A DNA stretch of 64,000 nt from Caenorhabditis elegans (Eukaryota > Nematoda > Chromadorea > Rhabditida > Rhabditidae): the NCBI RefSeq assembly GCF_000002985.6, contig NC_003279.8, positions 11,532,001 through 11,596,000 of the forward strand, given 5' to 3'. Numbering within the stretch: position 1 is the stretch's first letter; each line of letters starts with the position of its first letter. The notes below the pieces were generated by a model. The model made no database searches and was not told the origin of the DNA. It was given only the letters and a program-made list of their open reading frames with translations. Shown here piece after piece: positions 1-15,000 of this stretch. The position numbers and the translations under genes were made by a program.

Positions 1-3000
1 CAGACTATTGATTGAGGTTCCTGAAAAACAAAAATTTGAAAGGAAAAACTTTTGAAAAAATCACCTTCTTGACCCAATCGATAAAAGCGCCTTCCGATAT
101 TGTTGGCGCCAATCGTACAGTTTCGAAGCACGATCGGACCGATGGCTCCACATTGGTACCTCCAAATGCGGCGGATTCACCGACCAAACGAGGAATCTGA
201 GAGTCAAAAAAATCGATAATTCACCAAAAATCGATTTTTTTTAAAAACCAAAATGAATTGTTACCTAAAAATAAATCAATAAAACACTTACGTGGATAAG
301 ATCATATAAAAGCAATGCAATTTGTTTTTGGGTCGCATGACCGTCCTGGGAAACTAATTTGAAAAGATCTGGAAATTAAAAACCGATTTCAAGGTACAGG
401 GAGTCAGAAAAAAAGCGTACATCTATATTTTTCCTCTAATGGAATGTTCGAGAATACGATCATGGCAATTTTAAAGGAGAGAACACGCATTATTCCGTCG
501 CGGGATCTGCAAAAATATGTTAGTTAGTTTTAAAAAAAAATCGATAATTTTGTCGAAAGGCGGAATTTTTATCGGAAATCCATAAATTTGCCGGAAATAT
601 ATGATTTTCTGGAAAATCGATAATTTCTCATAAAGTCGATAAATTTCACAAAAATCGATAATTTTGATGAAAACCAATAATTTTCACAAAAATCGATAAT
701 TTTCACAAAAATCAATAATTTTCACAAAAATCAATAATTTTCACAAAAATCGATAATTTTCACAAAAATCAATAATTTTCACAAAAATCCATCATTTTGA
801 CGAAAATCAATAATTTTCACAAAAATCAATAATTTTCACAAAAATCCATCATTTTGACGAAAATCAATAATTTTGACGAAAATCAATAATTTTCACAAAA
901 CTCGATAATTTTCACAAAAATCAATAATTTTCACAAAAATCCATCATTTTGACGAAAATCAATAATTTTGACGAAAATCCATCATTTTGACGCAAATCAA
1001 TAATTTTCACAAAAATCGATAATTTTCACAAAAATCAATAATTTTCACAAAAATCAATAATTTTCACAAAAGTCAATAATTTTCACAAAAATCGATAATA
1101 TTGATGAAATCCAATAATTTTCACAAAAATCGATAATTTTGACGAAAATCGATAATTTTCCGAATTTTTTTTTAATCTATAAATTTCAAGAAAATCTATC
1201 ATAATTTTTTTAAAATTTTTTCCTTCACGTTCAAAAATTATCAAATTGTAAAAATCGATAACTCACTGATCAAAAAGGTTCAACAAGAAATTAATGCAAA
1301 TATCGACAGCCAACGAGACACTTTGCACTTGATTTGGATATTTTGCATGAAGAGCTTCATACATCGGCAGCAGAGCACAAACCATACCCTCCAGTCCCGG
1401 ACATTCTTCAGCTGAAAGTCCTTTCAGTCGAACAAACGCCTTTTCCAAAAGTGTTAGGTCGACTAGATCGAGACAGAGCCGTTTTTGAAGGGCTCGGAGC
1501 TTCATGGCGGTACGGTAGGCGAGGAATTTGACGCGGTTGAATTGTGAGAGCTCTTTTACGATTTCCACCCATACTGGATGCTCCCATTGTGTTTTTTCAC
1601 TGGTTTGTCTGGAATTTGTTCACATTCGGTTATTTTTCCAAAAAATAAATTTCTGGAAAATCGATAATTTCCCGAAAAACCGATAATTTTCCGAAAAATC
1701 GATAATTTCCGGAAAAAAAGTCGATAATTTCCCGAAAAATCGATAATTTCCAAAAAAATCGATACTTCTCCGAAAAATCGATAATTTCCCGAAAAATCGA
1801 TAATTTCTCGAAAAATCGATAATTTCCAAAAAAATCGATACTTCTCCGAAAAATCGATAATTTCCCGAAAAATCGATAATTTCCCGAAAAATCGATAATT
1901 TTCCGAAAAATCATTAATTTTCAGAAAAATCAATAATTTTCCGAAAAATCGAAACTTTTCCGAAAAATCGATATTTTCCCGAAAAATCGATAATTTCCGG
2001 AAAAAAAGTCGATAATTTCCCGAAAAATCGATAATTTCCAGAAAAATCGATACTTCTCCGAAAAATCGATGATTCCGATTTTTTCAATTTTCAACGAAAT
2101 TAAACCCCAAACCTCAAAGAGCACAACTTACTCAATATAATAGGGTAACAGGTTGGATTTACTGATAGCTCGTTGCCATGGCAAGGTGACTGATTGGTTT
2201 AGGAAATGTTCAGAAGTTGGTCCAAAATCCGATGCGGCGTTTCTGACCGCCGCCTGCCGGATTCGAATCGCACGTTTTAGGGTTGAATATCTGAAACGTA
2301 GTGTATTATTGATTTTTTTCAAAAATAATCAAGTTTTGCAAATATATATATCCATTTTTCCAACAGTACCTACCTCTTATTAACATGCTCAATTTGTCCC
2401 TTTGCGTGCTCATCAAGCTTCAAATCCTCAGCCAACAACCTTGCCGCCGCATCATTTACATCATCGACAAAAAGCCGAACTTCATCGATTCTCTTAGAAA
2501 TTTGATCAGTTTCTTCGCGCGCAATTTTCAAATCTTCCAAATGAATCTTCTCGACAGCCTTCATCGTTTCAATCTCATTTTCCGATGACGTCAGATGAAG
2601 TTGGCACTCTGCCAAGTTTCTCTCGAGCTCCTGGAGCCGCTGCATTGCATGCTGAACGAGCTTATCCCATGATTCTACTTCGATGCCGAGCTCTGCCCAG
2701 TTTTTCTTGAGCCTCTCGCAATTTGCATTGATCTCGAGGCCACGACGACGTTGCTCCAAGTTGGCGAGCTCTGGAAATTTGATTTTTTTTTTGGAAGTTT
2801 TTGAAATTGGAAAAGTTTAAACTATCGTAACTTCGTCAGTTCTTGATAATTTATGTAAACTTTGCATTTAAAACGTAGATAATTTTGTGAAAATTCAGAA
2901 AAATTAGAAAAAAATTAGTCTAAAAATCTAATATTATTTTTTTTGACAATTTTTGAATTTCTTCAAGTTTTTCAAATCGCCGTAACTTTGCCAGTTATTG

Positions 3001-6000
3001 ATATTTTTGTAAGTTTTACTTTTGAAATGAAGATAATTTTGTGAAAATTTAGAAAAATGTTAAGTTATTGTAAAAAATATTAAAAAAATCTAAAAAAAAT
3101 TGTCTAAAAATCTATATTATTTTTTTTGAAGTTTTTTGAAAATTTGAAAATTTTTCAAATCGCCGTAAGTTTGTCAGTTCTTGATATTTTCTGTAAATGT
3201 TAAATTTAAACTGCAGACAATTTTGTTACCATTTAGAAAAATGTAAAGTTATTGGAAATTTTTTTTGAAAAGTGAAAAAAAAACATTTGTCTCTAATATT
3301 ATTTTTTTGATATTTTTCAGTTTTTGATATTTTCTGCAGACTTAAAATTTGAAATGTAGATAATTTAGTGAAAATTTGAAAATTTGTATTTTTGTTTGAT
3401 ATAATGTTTTCAACCATTGAACGAAATTCGTTTGAAAATTTGAAAATAGAAAATAATTAGATGTTTTTTTGGATTTTTCAAATTGCCGTAACTATGTCAG
3501 TTTTTGATATTTTTTGCAGATTTTACATTTAAAATGTAGATCCTATTTTGATTTATTATAAACTGCTAGGATTTTTTGTAAAAACTTACAAAAAAATAAA
3601 ATTAAAAACTTTTGAAAATTGGAAAACAATTTTCAAGTTAATTTCCTACCTTTCAGAGCCTCCTCCATAGTTGACAATAGAAATACCATTTTCAAAAAAA
3701 AAAAAAAAAAAGATTCTTCAAAATTTTCTGGTTCCAAAATAATAACGCAATTGAACATATGTAAGATTTGAATATTTCAAAAAATTTCCAACAAGAAACA
3801 AAACCCGCATAAAGTGTAATAGGAACATGTGCTCAATGAGCCCTGGGACCCCGATTTTTTTCGATTTTGTGAAATCTTACAAAAAAAACTTGAAATTAAA
3901 GTCATAAGAAATTATTGAATTCCAACCAAACAAAATATTGAAAAAATTTCAAAAATTTTTTTTTTAGAATTTATTTTTATTGCACATTTTTCAAATCTTT
4001 CTAACTTTCTCAATTTTTGAGATTTTTGGAAGTTTTTTGATCAAAAATGTGCAGAATTTTCTAAATTTTGTAAAAAAAAATACCGGACTTACTAAAAAAA
4101 TTAATGAGACCTCACTAAAATTTCAAATTAAAACTTAAAAAAAAAACCTAAACTCTTACCCTCCTTCTCATAATCATCATCCAGGACATGTGGGCTATGA
4201 AGTTTCGGTCTCAAGTCATGTTGCATCAGGAAACTATGAGCTTCTTCTACAGTACTCTTATAATTTGCAGTTTTTGATTCAATTTCCCTTTGCAGTCCTT
4301 TCACAAATGAGGCTTGCTGCATAACTGCAGAAAGGCTTCCACCAGTCGGTTGCTCATCCATTATTGCTTGTTTTTTGGCTTCAACCCACGATAAGAGGTC
4401 AGCTAGACCGTCAGAAAGCTTCTCCCATTCTTGTTCGGCTTTTTCGAGACGTTCTCTGAAAAATAATTTTTTTTTGGAAATTTTCTTTAAAAAAAAAGTT
4501 TTTTTTCAAAATTTAAAAATTTCCAAAATATTTTTCTGTAGCCAGATTTAAATGCTTTAATTTCATAAATTTTGAATCTTACGCGCCAAGACCTTTCATT
4601 TGACACCCATCATGCCCATGGGTCCCACCACGAAAACTACAGTACCCCCAGGGTTTCGCGGTGGGACCCAAAGTTGGCGGAACCTGGGCATGATGGGTGT
4701 TAAATGAAAGGTCTTGGCTTGCTGATGATGAATTTTATAGTTTAAAAAATGTAGGTAGAATGTGATTAAAAAAAAAAACGAACCCAATCTCATTAGTAGT
4801 CTTCCTCAGCGCTGTCCATCTTCTTGTGGTCTCACCAACTCTTTTCAAAAGCTCAACTTTTTCATTTCCAGATTCCAAACTTTCAGCCAACATTTTTCCC
4901 ATTTTCTCGACACTTTTCATCACATCCTCATGAGCATTCAGCTCCGCATTCAAAGTTTTAAAGCTTTGCGTCCAATTTTTCCGCTTCGAAGTGTCTTTAA
5001 TAGCTTGATGATTAGATGTGTCCGCTGAGAGTTTTGAGCAATTGTCTTCTTGCCGTGAAAGCCACTTTTCAAATTCTGAAAGTGCAGAGTGGAAGTCCCG
5101 GCGGGAGCGGAGTGAAGCTTCGAGTACGGCTCGGCGGATACGAATGCTAAAATGTGTGGAATTTTATTTGGAAAAAATGGAGAGCTATGCTTAAAGATTA
5201 TTTCATTTTACAGAACTGAAAAATATCAATTTTGAGCCAAGTTATGAGCATTAGAAGTTGGTGGCCTAGAAACCCAAATTTTTGGATTTGTAGGCCATCA
5301 AAAATTAGATGGGTCAAAATTGTTTCAAATTGAATTACAAACAAATAGGATTTTATAAAATTGAAAACTAACAATTTTCAAAAAAGTTATGAGCATTAGA
5401 AGTTGGGGGCCTAGAAAACCAAATCTTTGGACTTCAAGGCCAACAAAAATTAAATGGCTCAAAAATTTTTAAAATTGGGTGAAAAATAAATTGAATTTTA
5501 TAAAATTGAAAAATGTCGATTTTCAAAAAAGTTATGAGCATTTGAAGTTGGTGGTCTAGAAACCCAAATTTTTGGATTTGTAGGCCATCAAAAATTAAAC
5601 TCGAAATTTTTAAAAATTTTTTAAACAAATTGACAGGTTTTTACAGAATTGAAAAATATCGATTTTGAGGCAAGTTATGAGTGTTTAAAGTTGGTGGCCT
5701 AGAAACTCAAAAAATCAAATTTCTAGGCCATCAAAAATTAAATAGGACAAAATGGTTCAAAATTTTGAAACAAATCGTTTGGCGCTATTGCAGATTGCAA
5801 ATTTTCAATTTCAAAAAAGTTATAATCATTTGAAAATCGCTTACTTATCATTAAACTTCGTCCAGCTCATATTAAGCCTGCTGAGCAAATGACTCAAATT
5901 ATGAGCTTCATCCTTTGTGTAGGTGTCCACAATCTTGTTCGCCTGGGAATTAATCTCCGCCATTTTGTCCTTTCTCTCCGTTAACTGCTCAACAACTCGT

Positions 6001-9000
6001 TCCAAAACCTGCAACTCCTGCCGAACAACCTCTTCGCTGAGCTCTTCAACTCTTCGCTCTCCGATGACGTCACTTGCACTTTTAAGCCAGAGCTCCATTT
6101 CGTTTCGAGATGCCTCGTTTTGTCGCGCGATATCTGATATTTGATTGAGGATCAGACAACGCTTCTCGCAATTTTCGATGGTTCGGCGCATTTCTGTCAG
6201 CTGAAAGTCAGAAGATCACATTTTGTAGAGCGTATCTCGGCCCGGTTTGAAGATTAAAAAAAAATTTAAAAAATTTAAACTACACAATTATAGAAAAATG
6301 AATGATAAACATTTTGCTAGTTGATGGTTTTTTGACAAAACCAAAACCAAACGAGATATTTGCTGGAGAAGTGGCTTCAAGTCGATGCACCATGTTAATC
6401 AACTAGCTTTACACCCAATACCTCGGTCCGTTCGAAAAATATCAAAAAGTTTTCAACTACAAAATTATAGAAAAATAAATTTTGAATAATTTCTTAATTG
6501 ACAAATTTGTGATATGTCTGAAAATGACAGAGATATGGCCTGCCAAAAAGAAGTAGACAATTTTTGAATAAATCAAAAAAACCCACCAACTGCGCGGCTT
6601 GCTGCCTAACTTGTCGATTGGGGCTCGCATCATGGGCACCTGTGACATGAACACTTCTCAACCGAATCTCATCGATAATCCCCTGAATACTCTGCCACAG
6701 CTCTCGAGCCGGCTGCCATTGTGCCAGATCTACAGTAATCGAGGCATCCCGTTCTACATCATGAAGCCAGTGCCTTGTGTGTGTCAGCTGAACCGCTACT
6801 GGGTCAAGGACCCCACTAGAACCTGTTGATCCTAGGCTGGAAACTCCACGTGGCAATGTTGACGAAGACTCTCGTGAGTAGATCTTCTGATCTTCCTCCG
6901 ATTGCTCATCATCTCCGTTTAAGGTGTGAGCATCGTCAGATTCACCACCAGCGGATGGGGTTTTGTTAGAAGAGCTTGAGGAGCTTTGCTTAGTGTGCAC
7001 TGAAGTCATCTCGACAACCTGAAAACAGTAAAGATGACAAGGGATTCTACAGAAGTGGCAAACTTACAGTACTCCTGGATTCCGTAGTGTCACCGCCTGA
7101 ATCATTCATCTCATCGATCAGGTAGGTAGGTATGTCATGACAGTCGGCTATCGTGGTGGCTGTCTCGGTGAGCACTTGGACCACTCTCTGAAGTAAAGTG
7201 GTTAGGGTAGAAGCTAAAATGTGCTTGAGTTTGAGAGAGAGAGAAGTTGGAGATCTTTGGATGGAGTTTGGTGTACTGTATTTCCAAAACTAGATGAGCC
7301 ATGAAAAAGTGTTCAACTGACAAAATATTAATTTTATTAAATTGAACATTTTTTCAAGACAACCTTTTGACAACTTTTTCATAACTCTTTTAGTTTCAGA
7401 GATAATGGAGCTTAAACAGAGCTTCTGTCATGGATCTTGCTGGGAGACGGCTTGGGATACTATCTGGAGCTTGAAGCATTTTATCTCATAAACTAAAAAA
7501 GCTATGAAAAAGTGCTCAACTGACAAAATGTAGATAAATTGAAGGCAAACATTTTGTCAGTTTACTAATTTTTGATAGCTTAGCTTTTTTAATTTCAAAG
7601 ATATACGAGCTCAAACAGATCTTCTGTCATAGATCTAGCTGGGAGACGGCTTGGGATACTTCCTGGAACTTAAAGCTTTTTATCTCTAAAACTAATTGAG
7701 CTATGAAAAAGTGCTCAATTATCAAAATTTTTAACTTAGTCTATTAAACAATTCGTCCGTTGACAACTTTTTAATAACTCTTTTCGTTTTAGAGATATAG
7801 GTTCTTAAACTCACCTTCGCATTCTTCCCGGCCAACTTGATCGCCGGCGGTAGATTCGCCGTCTGAACCCTCTTCTTCACATCCCCAATCGACATCTTCA
7901 ATCTCTGAACATCCCGCAGCACACCTTCCACATTCTCCCTCGACGGAGTATAAATCACAGCCATCCGGATCCCGTTGGCTCTTCTCACCACATCCCGTGC
8001 CAACTGCTCCAGGGAGTCAATGTCTGCCCAGAAAGTGTCACATGTGTCACGTGACGTGGCAACCCATTTGTGAGCATCTGAGAGCTCATCACGAACCATT
8101 GCAACACGTTTCGCGGTATCGGAAAAGTTACGGCGGAGATCGTGATGAGCGTCTCCTTTTAGGGAGGGGATGATCATGTTCTTTGCCATTTCCAGTTGCA
8201 CCATATCGTCTTTTCTGGAATTTGAGGAAAGTTTTTGGGGTGGCCTAAACCAAAGCCAAAACCAAAGCCAAAGCCAAAGCCAAAGAATAAGCCGAAGCCT
8301 CAGCCTAAGAACAAGCCTAAGCCTCAGCCTAAGCCTAAGAGTGAGCCTAAGTCTAAGCCTAAGCCAAAGCCACAGCCAAAGCCAAAGCCAAAGCCAAAGC
8401 CAAAGCCAAAGCCAAAGCCAAAGCCAAAGCCAAAGCCAAAGCCAAAGCCAAAGCCCAAGCCAAGGCCAAAGCATAGGCCTAAGCCTCAGCCTAAGAACAA
8501 GCCAAAGTCTAAGCCAAAGCAAAAGCCAAAGCCAAAACCAAAGCATAAGCTTAATCCTAAGCCTCAGCCTAAGAACAAGCCTAAGCCTAAGCCTAAGCCT
8601 CAGGGTGAGCCTAAGCCTAAGCATAAGGTTAATCCTAAGCCTAAGCCTAAGACTACGCCTAAGCCTAATTTTAAGCCTAAACTTAAGCCCACGCATAAGC
8701 TTAAGCCCACGTTATTGGAGGTTTGAGAGCCGCCATACCTCTCCTGCAATTCTTTTGTAAACTGTGCAAGCCGTCCGTCAAGCTTCTCCAATCCATCTCC
8801 ATCCAGCGAATTCACATTCTGAGCTGCCTCCTTCTCTGCCATCTCACACCATCTCACAACTTCATCCAGCTCCAACTTGAGCTCCGGCTCCGTGAGAGCA
8901 CTGGATAAAGCCTTAGAGATCGCTGCTCCCTCGGCTTGACCGACTCTTCTGAATCTATCCTCAATCCCGTAGACTTTCTGCCGAATGTCCTGAGATTTTG

Positions 9001-12000
9001 GGGAATCTTCTTGCATTCGGGGTACCAACTGGGAGAGCTTCTTCACGAGATCTATCACCGGTCCTTCTGCGTTGGCGACACGTTTTCGCAGCTCGCCGAG
9101 CACATTTGGAGCAGATTTCCGATCCATTTGGGGGATCTGGTCGGATTCGTATCGTTCGGCCTCGTCGACAAGGGCGTCGGCGAGTTGGATTAACTGGAAA
9201 ATTTAATTTGGTGGACTTTAAATTTATCAGAGCCCGAAGGTTTAAGCCTCAGCCTCTAAACCTAAGCCTAATCCATCTAAAAATTGTTTTTTTTTGCTAA
9301 AAAATTTTTTCCTGGAAAATTAAAATATTGAGAACCTTATATAAAACCAAGATATGCCAATCAAAATCGCTCAAAACATGTCAAAAGAGCAGCGGTGTGC
9401 GGGCTCAAGTGACACACACACACAGACAAAAGTGTAAGCAGTATATAATAATCTTGGGAGGGGGTCCCAAGTGGCCGCCGCCGTCTAAGTATTACAACTC
9501 TTCTAACCTCTTGCATTGCATTCCATTCCTCGTTAAACTTTGGCAGCTTGTCCTTCCGTTGAAGTGCCATTTGACGCAGCATCTGGAAGATATTTAGTAG
9601 GAATTCACGAGTTTAGAGGAATTTTCATGATTTTTAACAAAGAAATTCGGATTCTACGCGGGAAAATGTGTCGGAGAGGCGTGTTTCAGCAAAATTAATG
9701 TTGGGTAGGAGTGGCTCAGGTGGTAAGAGGTATTGCCATGTCGCACAACACATAGGTTCGATCCCCGCTGGCGGCAAAATTTTTTTCTACTAAATTTTTG
9801 TCGGCTATGAGTGGCTTAGGTGGTAAGAGGTTCGGGTGTGGCGCTCGATACCCTGGTTCGAACCTCAGATGGCTCTACTAGATTTTTCTAGCCCTAATCC
9901 AGCTTACCGTAATCCTCTCCCTCGCATTCTCGGCTTGCGCAATGTTAATAGTCATTTCATTTTTGGCCAGTGTCTTCTCACAGGACTCCAGTTTGAGTAG
10001 GGTTTTCTGAAAATGAAATATATAAATTTGAAGAGAAATTCGATGAAAAGTTACCTTCAAATCGTCATCAGCACTATCTAGGTAGTCAAACGGAAACTCT
10101 TCGAAATTGGTGTGCGAGTCCTCGATTGAGTCGAGCACTTCGAACATTGAAGCGATTTCAGACTCGGAATCCGGCACCGCCGAGGAAATTTTGTGATCCT
10201 GGAAGAAAATAGTAAAAATCAAAGAAACAAGTTTTTCGAGAGCTTTTTTTTAAACAATCCCGACTAGGTTTGAAAAAAAGGTGTCTCGCAACAAAAACTA
10301 CAGTAGTTTTTGCGCTGTGAACCACAATTTTTTTCAATTTCCAAGCCTAAGTCTAAGTCTGAGCCGAAACTTAAAACTAAGCCTAAGCCTGAGCCTAAGC
10401 CAAAGCCAAAGCCAAAGCCTAAGCCTAAGCTTAAGCCTAATCTAAGCCTAAGCCTAAGCTTAATCCTAATCCTAAGCTTAATCCTAAGCGTGAGCCTGAG
10501 CCTTAGTATAAGCCTAAGCCTAAGCCTAAGCCTAATCCCAAACCCAAGCCTAAGCCTAAGCCTAAGTCAAAGCATAAGCCTAAGCCTGGGCCTACGCCAA
10601 AAACTATCCATACCTGAAGCTCATCTCCACTGGAAATATTCGCAGTCTCTTCATATTCATCAACCGGAACTTCTCGAACAGTCCGTTCAATTGACTCTTG
10701 TGCAGGTCGGGCTTTAAGGATCTCTGACGTGGATACTTCTGCTACAGTACCCTCTGAGGGTCCCGCTGAGGGCCTCGCAGCCGGGATAGTTTCTATCACT
10801 TTCTCTGTCTCATCCGGTAGAATAATTGTTCGTTTCTCCTCCTCCTCGGTCGCCTCATCCTTGAGCTGCTTAACCTCTAACTTTGGCTCAACAGGCTCCA
10901 CTGGCTCCAATTGCTCCACAGGATCTACCTGATCCACAGATTTTTGGCCTACAGTAACCGCCTCACTGATCACACTATCATCCTCTGTAGCTGTTCCATA
11001 TGCCTCCATTGCCAGCTGCAAACTCGAGCGGCTCGTGCGATCTGGCGAGGATTTCTCCGGCTCCTCCGGAACTTCTGGTCTATCGGGTATTGTAGATTTG
11101 ACAGTCTCCACTGGCTTCTTCTCAGTCGCCGAAAGTCGAGCCTCGAGCTTCTCTATCCTGTCACGGAGCTTGTCCAGGGTGACGTCATGGAGTTGGGGGC
11201 CTGAAACGTTTTACTTGCTGCGCTACAGTAACCCTCCACTATACCTTTTCCCGGAAGAGCACAATGTATGGCAGTTGCTCTGGAAGTTAGGGAGACAATA
11301 TGGGAATCTCGCTCGGCAAGCTCTTTACGTGTCGATTTAGCAATGTCCACGTCATCAAGATTACGGTCGGTGAAGACGTCGAGTACCAGGAGGAATGAGT
11401 CAATATCCTGAAAAATTGCAAAGTTTTTTTTAATGCGGCCATTCAATTATGGCTAGTGAGAGTACTGTAGTTTTGTTGAAGATACCAAAATAGTGAGTGT
11501 AAGCCTCAGCCTAAGTCTAAGTCTAAGCCTAAGACTAAGCTTAAGCCTAAGCCTAAGCCTCAGACTCCCAGAACTCACCTTCTTCAGCTGCTCATGCTGC
11601 TCCACAAGCGACGGCACCTTATCCCGATGCTTATCCAACTCCACCTCCACCTGCTCAATCCGATTCGTCAGCTCATCCAGCTTCTCAATAGCCGAATGTG
11701 TCTGAAGCTCCAGTCTTCCAGTCTCTGCAATTTTCCGGCCTTCCTCAATAGTATCATCAAGAGCTGGTCGGTACTCATCCAAATACTCATCCAAATTCTC
11801 AACTCGCTTCTGATATTCAGTCACCATTGATACGGGAGATCCATTGAAATCCAGCTGAGCTTCCAAGTTTTCAAATAGGTCGCACAGTTCTTGAACTCTC
11901 TTGTCGAATGGCTGCTCGGACGGGGAGCTTAATCTAGCGTCACGGAGCTCTGGAGCAGGAGCTTTTTCAGCAGAAGCCTTTACTTCCAACTCCTTCCATT

Positions 12001-15000
12001 TCTGATTCAATCCAGCTAGAACATCAGATGACGTGGCAGCTAGCCGGGGATTCTTGGCCGCTAGCTTCCTGGTTCGAGAACTCAATCGATCTCTGTCGGC
12101 TCTCAAGAATCGCAGCTTCTCCGCAATTTTCGATGGTTCCTTATCAGAAACTAGCTTAAGCTCTTTCTCAAGGTTCTGGTGGAGCTCGTCGATTTCCAAC
12201 AGGGCAGACTCATCGTCCTCGGACATTTCCTGAATGGTACGGCACCACGAGTTCAGGCGGTTTTTGAGAGCATCTGCACGGAGCCGCTTCAGGGAGAGCA
12301 CGTCGTCAGGGATTTTTATGGCGCGTTCGCTGAAATTAAGACATGGCGCATGGAGTGAAATTTGAAATTTTTTAAAAAATCAATAAGAAAACTAACTTCA
12401 ACTGTCTCTGCAAGTGCTCGGCATTCTTCATCGCAGCCTCATTCCGATTCCATTCACTTATGAGCTCATTGACAATTTCAGCTTCTTCCGGCCGATCACT
12501 TGCCGCGTATTGGTCCAATTTCCCTTCCATTTCCTCCAAAAATCGCTCAATTTCGTCTGATTCCATTTTCAGCCTCTGATACATTTCAACACAGTCTTCC
12601 AGACGTTCGATGCACGTAGAACTTCTCTCGTAGAGCTCTTTTGACTTGGTTTTTGCATACTGCAGCTTTTGGAGGGTCTCCTGGAAAAGTAAGAATTTGA
12701 AAAAGTTCCAAAACAATTACAGAAAATCCCGGAAAATTCCATAGCTCCGAGTAAACTTTCAGAAACTTCCAGCAACTTCGAGAAATTTTGAGAACGTTCT
12801 AGAACTTTTTAGATAAAATTTTCAAAAAACGTACCTTAGAAGTCTCCTCATCTAGAACCCGATCCTTCACCAGTTGCTCTCGGTTTTCAGCCAAATCCTT
12901 CCATTTCTCCTGTGCCCCATCGAGCATTCTAACAAGTGCTCGAACTTCCATCAGAGCCCCACCACACTCAGATCCATCGATTCCAGTGGTGTCATCTAGT
13001 CCCATTTCAACATTTGACAGGGTTGTGATAACTTTTTCAAGCTTCTCCTCAAAACCTTTAGGCCTCTTAAATTCATTGAATTTCCGCTTGAGCTCTGCCA
13101 TTGTTTCCTAAAATTTTTAAAATTTTTGGATAAAGTTTAGGGTTTTTGCAGGAAATTCCAGATTAATAGCTTTAAAAAACCAAAATTTTCAGCTGAAAAT
13201 TCTACAGTTTTTGCAAAAAATATGTTTCTAAAAAATACTGATTTTCAGGCATGATATAGAAATTTTAAATTGATGGCCTAGGATTTTCCTAGGCCGCCAT
13301 CTAAAAACTGCCATAACTTGCTTGAAAATCAAGATTTTCAAATTCTAATTCTTGCATCATTAGATTAACTGAGATTTCTCACAGAATTCCAAAAATTTTG
13401 GCTAAAAATAAAAAAAACTTTCAGCTCACATTAGCATGATTAAGCTGCTCCCGCATTCTCGCCGAGTCGTCTTTCTCAGTGGCCGTCGAGTTCATCTCAT
13501 TGAGCTTCACAGTCCATTCCTCAAACTCGCGGGAGAGTTTCTGAAAAATGTTTTAACTTAAAATTTTCCCAATTTCTATTCCAGAATAATTATTGGGCAC
13601 TTCAAGCAAACATGTTAAAAACCATGCGATTTTGTTTCAAAAAGTATATCCACACATTCTTCCTACCGGTATCAATTCAGCTTCATTTCCAAGGTCTTCC
13701 TGTGCAAAATTGAGGTCAAATTTTAACTTTAAATTGGTGGCCTAGAAACCCAAACTAGGCCAAAAAATTTAATGAAAAAATCAGATCTTAAAAATATTGA
13801 TTTTGAAGCAAATTACAGCAGTTTCAAGTTGGTGGCCTAGGATTTTTTTAGGCCATCAAAATAAAACCGCTAAAATTTACTGGAAAATTGATCTTTTCAA
13901 AATTTCTTTTTGACAATTTTCATAATAGATGGCCTAAATTTTTGAAGATCTTAGGCCATCAAAAACTGATTTTGAAGTTGGTGGCCTAGAAAAATCCTAG
14001 GCCACCAAAATCAATATTTTCAAATTTTATCTTTTAAATCAACTTTAAAAGACTATTCCTCACAATTTCACACTGCTGGCCTAACTTTCTCAGGTTTCTA
14101 GGCCATTACAAACTTACGTGGTACTCATGGGGAATGTCAAATGCGGAAATGTCTGCAGATTTTCTAGCTTGTAATAGAAATCCGATTCGAGCGCTCCAAT
14201 TCTGAAAATGGTAATAGTAATATTTGAAAATCAATTAACTCTTTAGGTTAGAATAATCTGGTGACCTAGAACTTTCCTAGGCCACCAATTTCAAATGTTT
14301 GTAACTCTGCCTAAAATTGAGATTTCTGACTGTTTCAAAACGCGTCAGAAAGCATTTTTTGCCAATTTTTACAAAATAAAATTAAAGTTTAAGAAACTTT
14401 GATTTTTGAAGTTGAAATCCAACCTGGAAGAGCATTATCTGCTTCTCGAAATCTTCACATTCTGACACAGTCCGTGTAAGAGCAGCCAGCGCTTCATTAG
14501 CTCTCGCTGTGATTTGATCTTTGGCTTTTGCTAATTTTGAGAGCTTTTCTCGAGAATTATCATCCATCGGTAGGGATCCGATTTCTCCGAATAGGCTGGA
14601 GATATTGTCCAGTGAGCTTTCCAGATGCTGAAAAAAAAATTTCTGAAATTTTTTTCCCGGATATTTTTTTTTAATTTAAAATGTTTATAAGAATAAATTT
14701 TAATTTTTAATCTCAAGGCCTAGAAAACCAAAAGCTTAAATTTCTAGGCCAAAAAACTCACATCAAGATTTTCGGCTGCTGTTTCAGCGTCCAGCGACTC
14801 TCTTTTTCCCTCGATGGCAGTTTTTATCTCGTTTAAGGCTTCTTCGCCTTCCCGTAGGCGTTCTGGAATTTTTGTTTAAATATCGAAATTTTTTAAAATT
14901 TCAACTAAAAAAATATGTTTTTCTTTGAAGTAAAAATGCAAGAGTTGGCGGCTCAATGAGCACACACACACACACGGTGACTGCTCAAATATTGACTTTT

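Larger units (their letters stand above)
1..2290 (-). other. dys-1: dys-1 exons for the WW domain and EF-hand region
   Basis: Exons: 2132-2290, 1267-1608, 421-506, 292-368, 65-196 and the edge-cut 1-20. The 2132 exon ends ...[16 protein letters not shown] and the 1267 exon continues [14 protein letters not shown], so an intron splits the WW domain between its two conserved Trp. Next comes the EF-hand-like block [20 protein letters not shown] and [18 protein letters not shown], then [21 protein letters not shown], then [20 protein letters not shown], ending EPQSIV(W). WW plus EF hands bind the beta-dystroglycan tail PPxY motif in the family. Each junction keeps phase. Confidence 0.95.

Noticed and set aside
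1556..2124. Minus-strand frames reading [19 protein letters not shown] repeats
   Set aside because: Translation of the ATCGATAATTTC minisatellite, inside an intron that splits the WW domain.
3653..3690. Mini-exon on minus (MEEALK before a GTAGG donor)
   Set aside because: There is no AG acceptor in place, and adding it would break the phase between exons 4160-4455 and 2374-2770, which join cleanly as YEKE|ELANLEQ.
7731..8760. Long open frames on both strands (Pro-Lys, Ser-Gln/Leu, Trp-Leu repeats)
   Set aside because: They are products of a 6 bp telomere-like repeat in a dys-1 intron. Splice sites on both sides join the flanking exons in phase without it.
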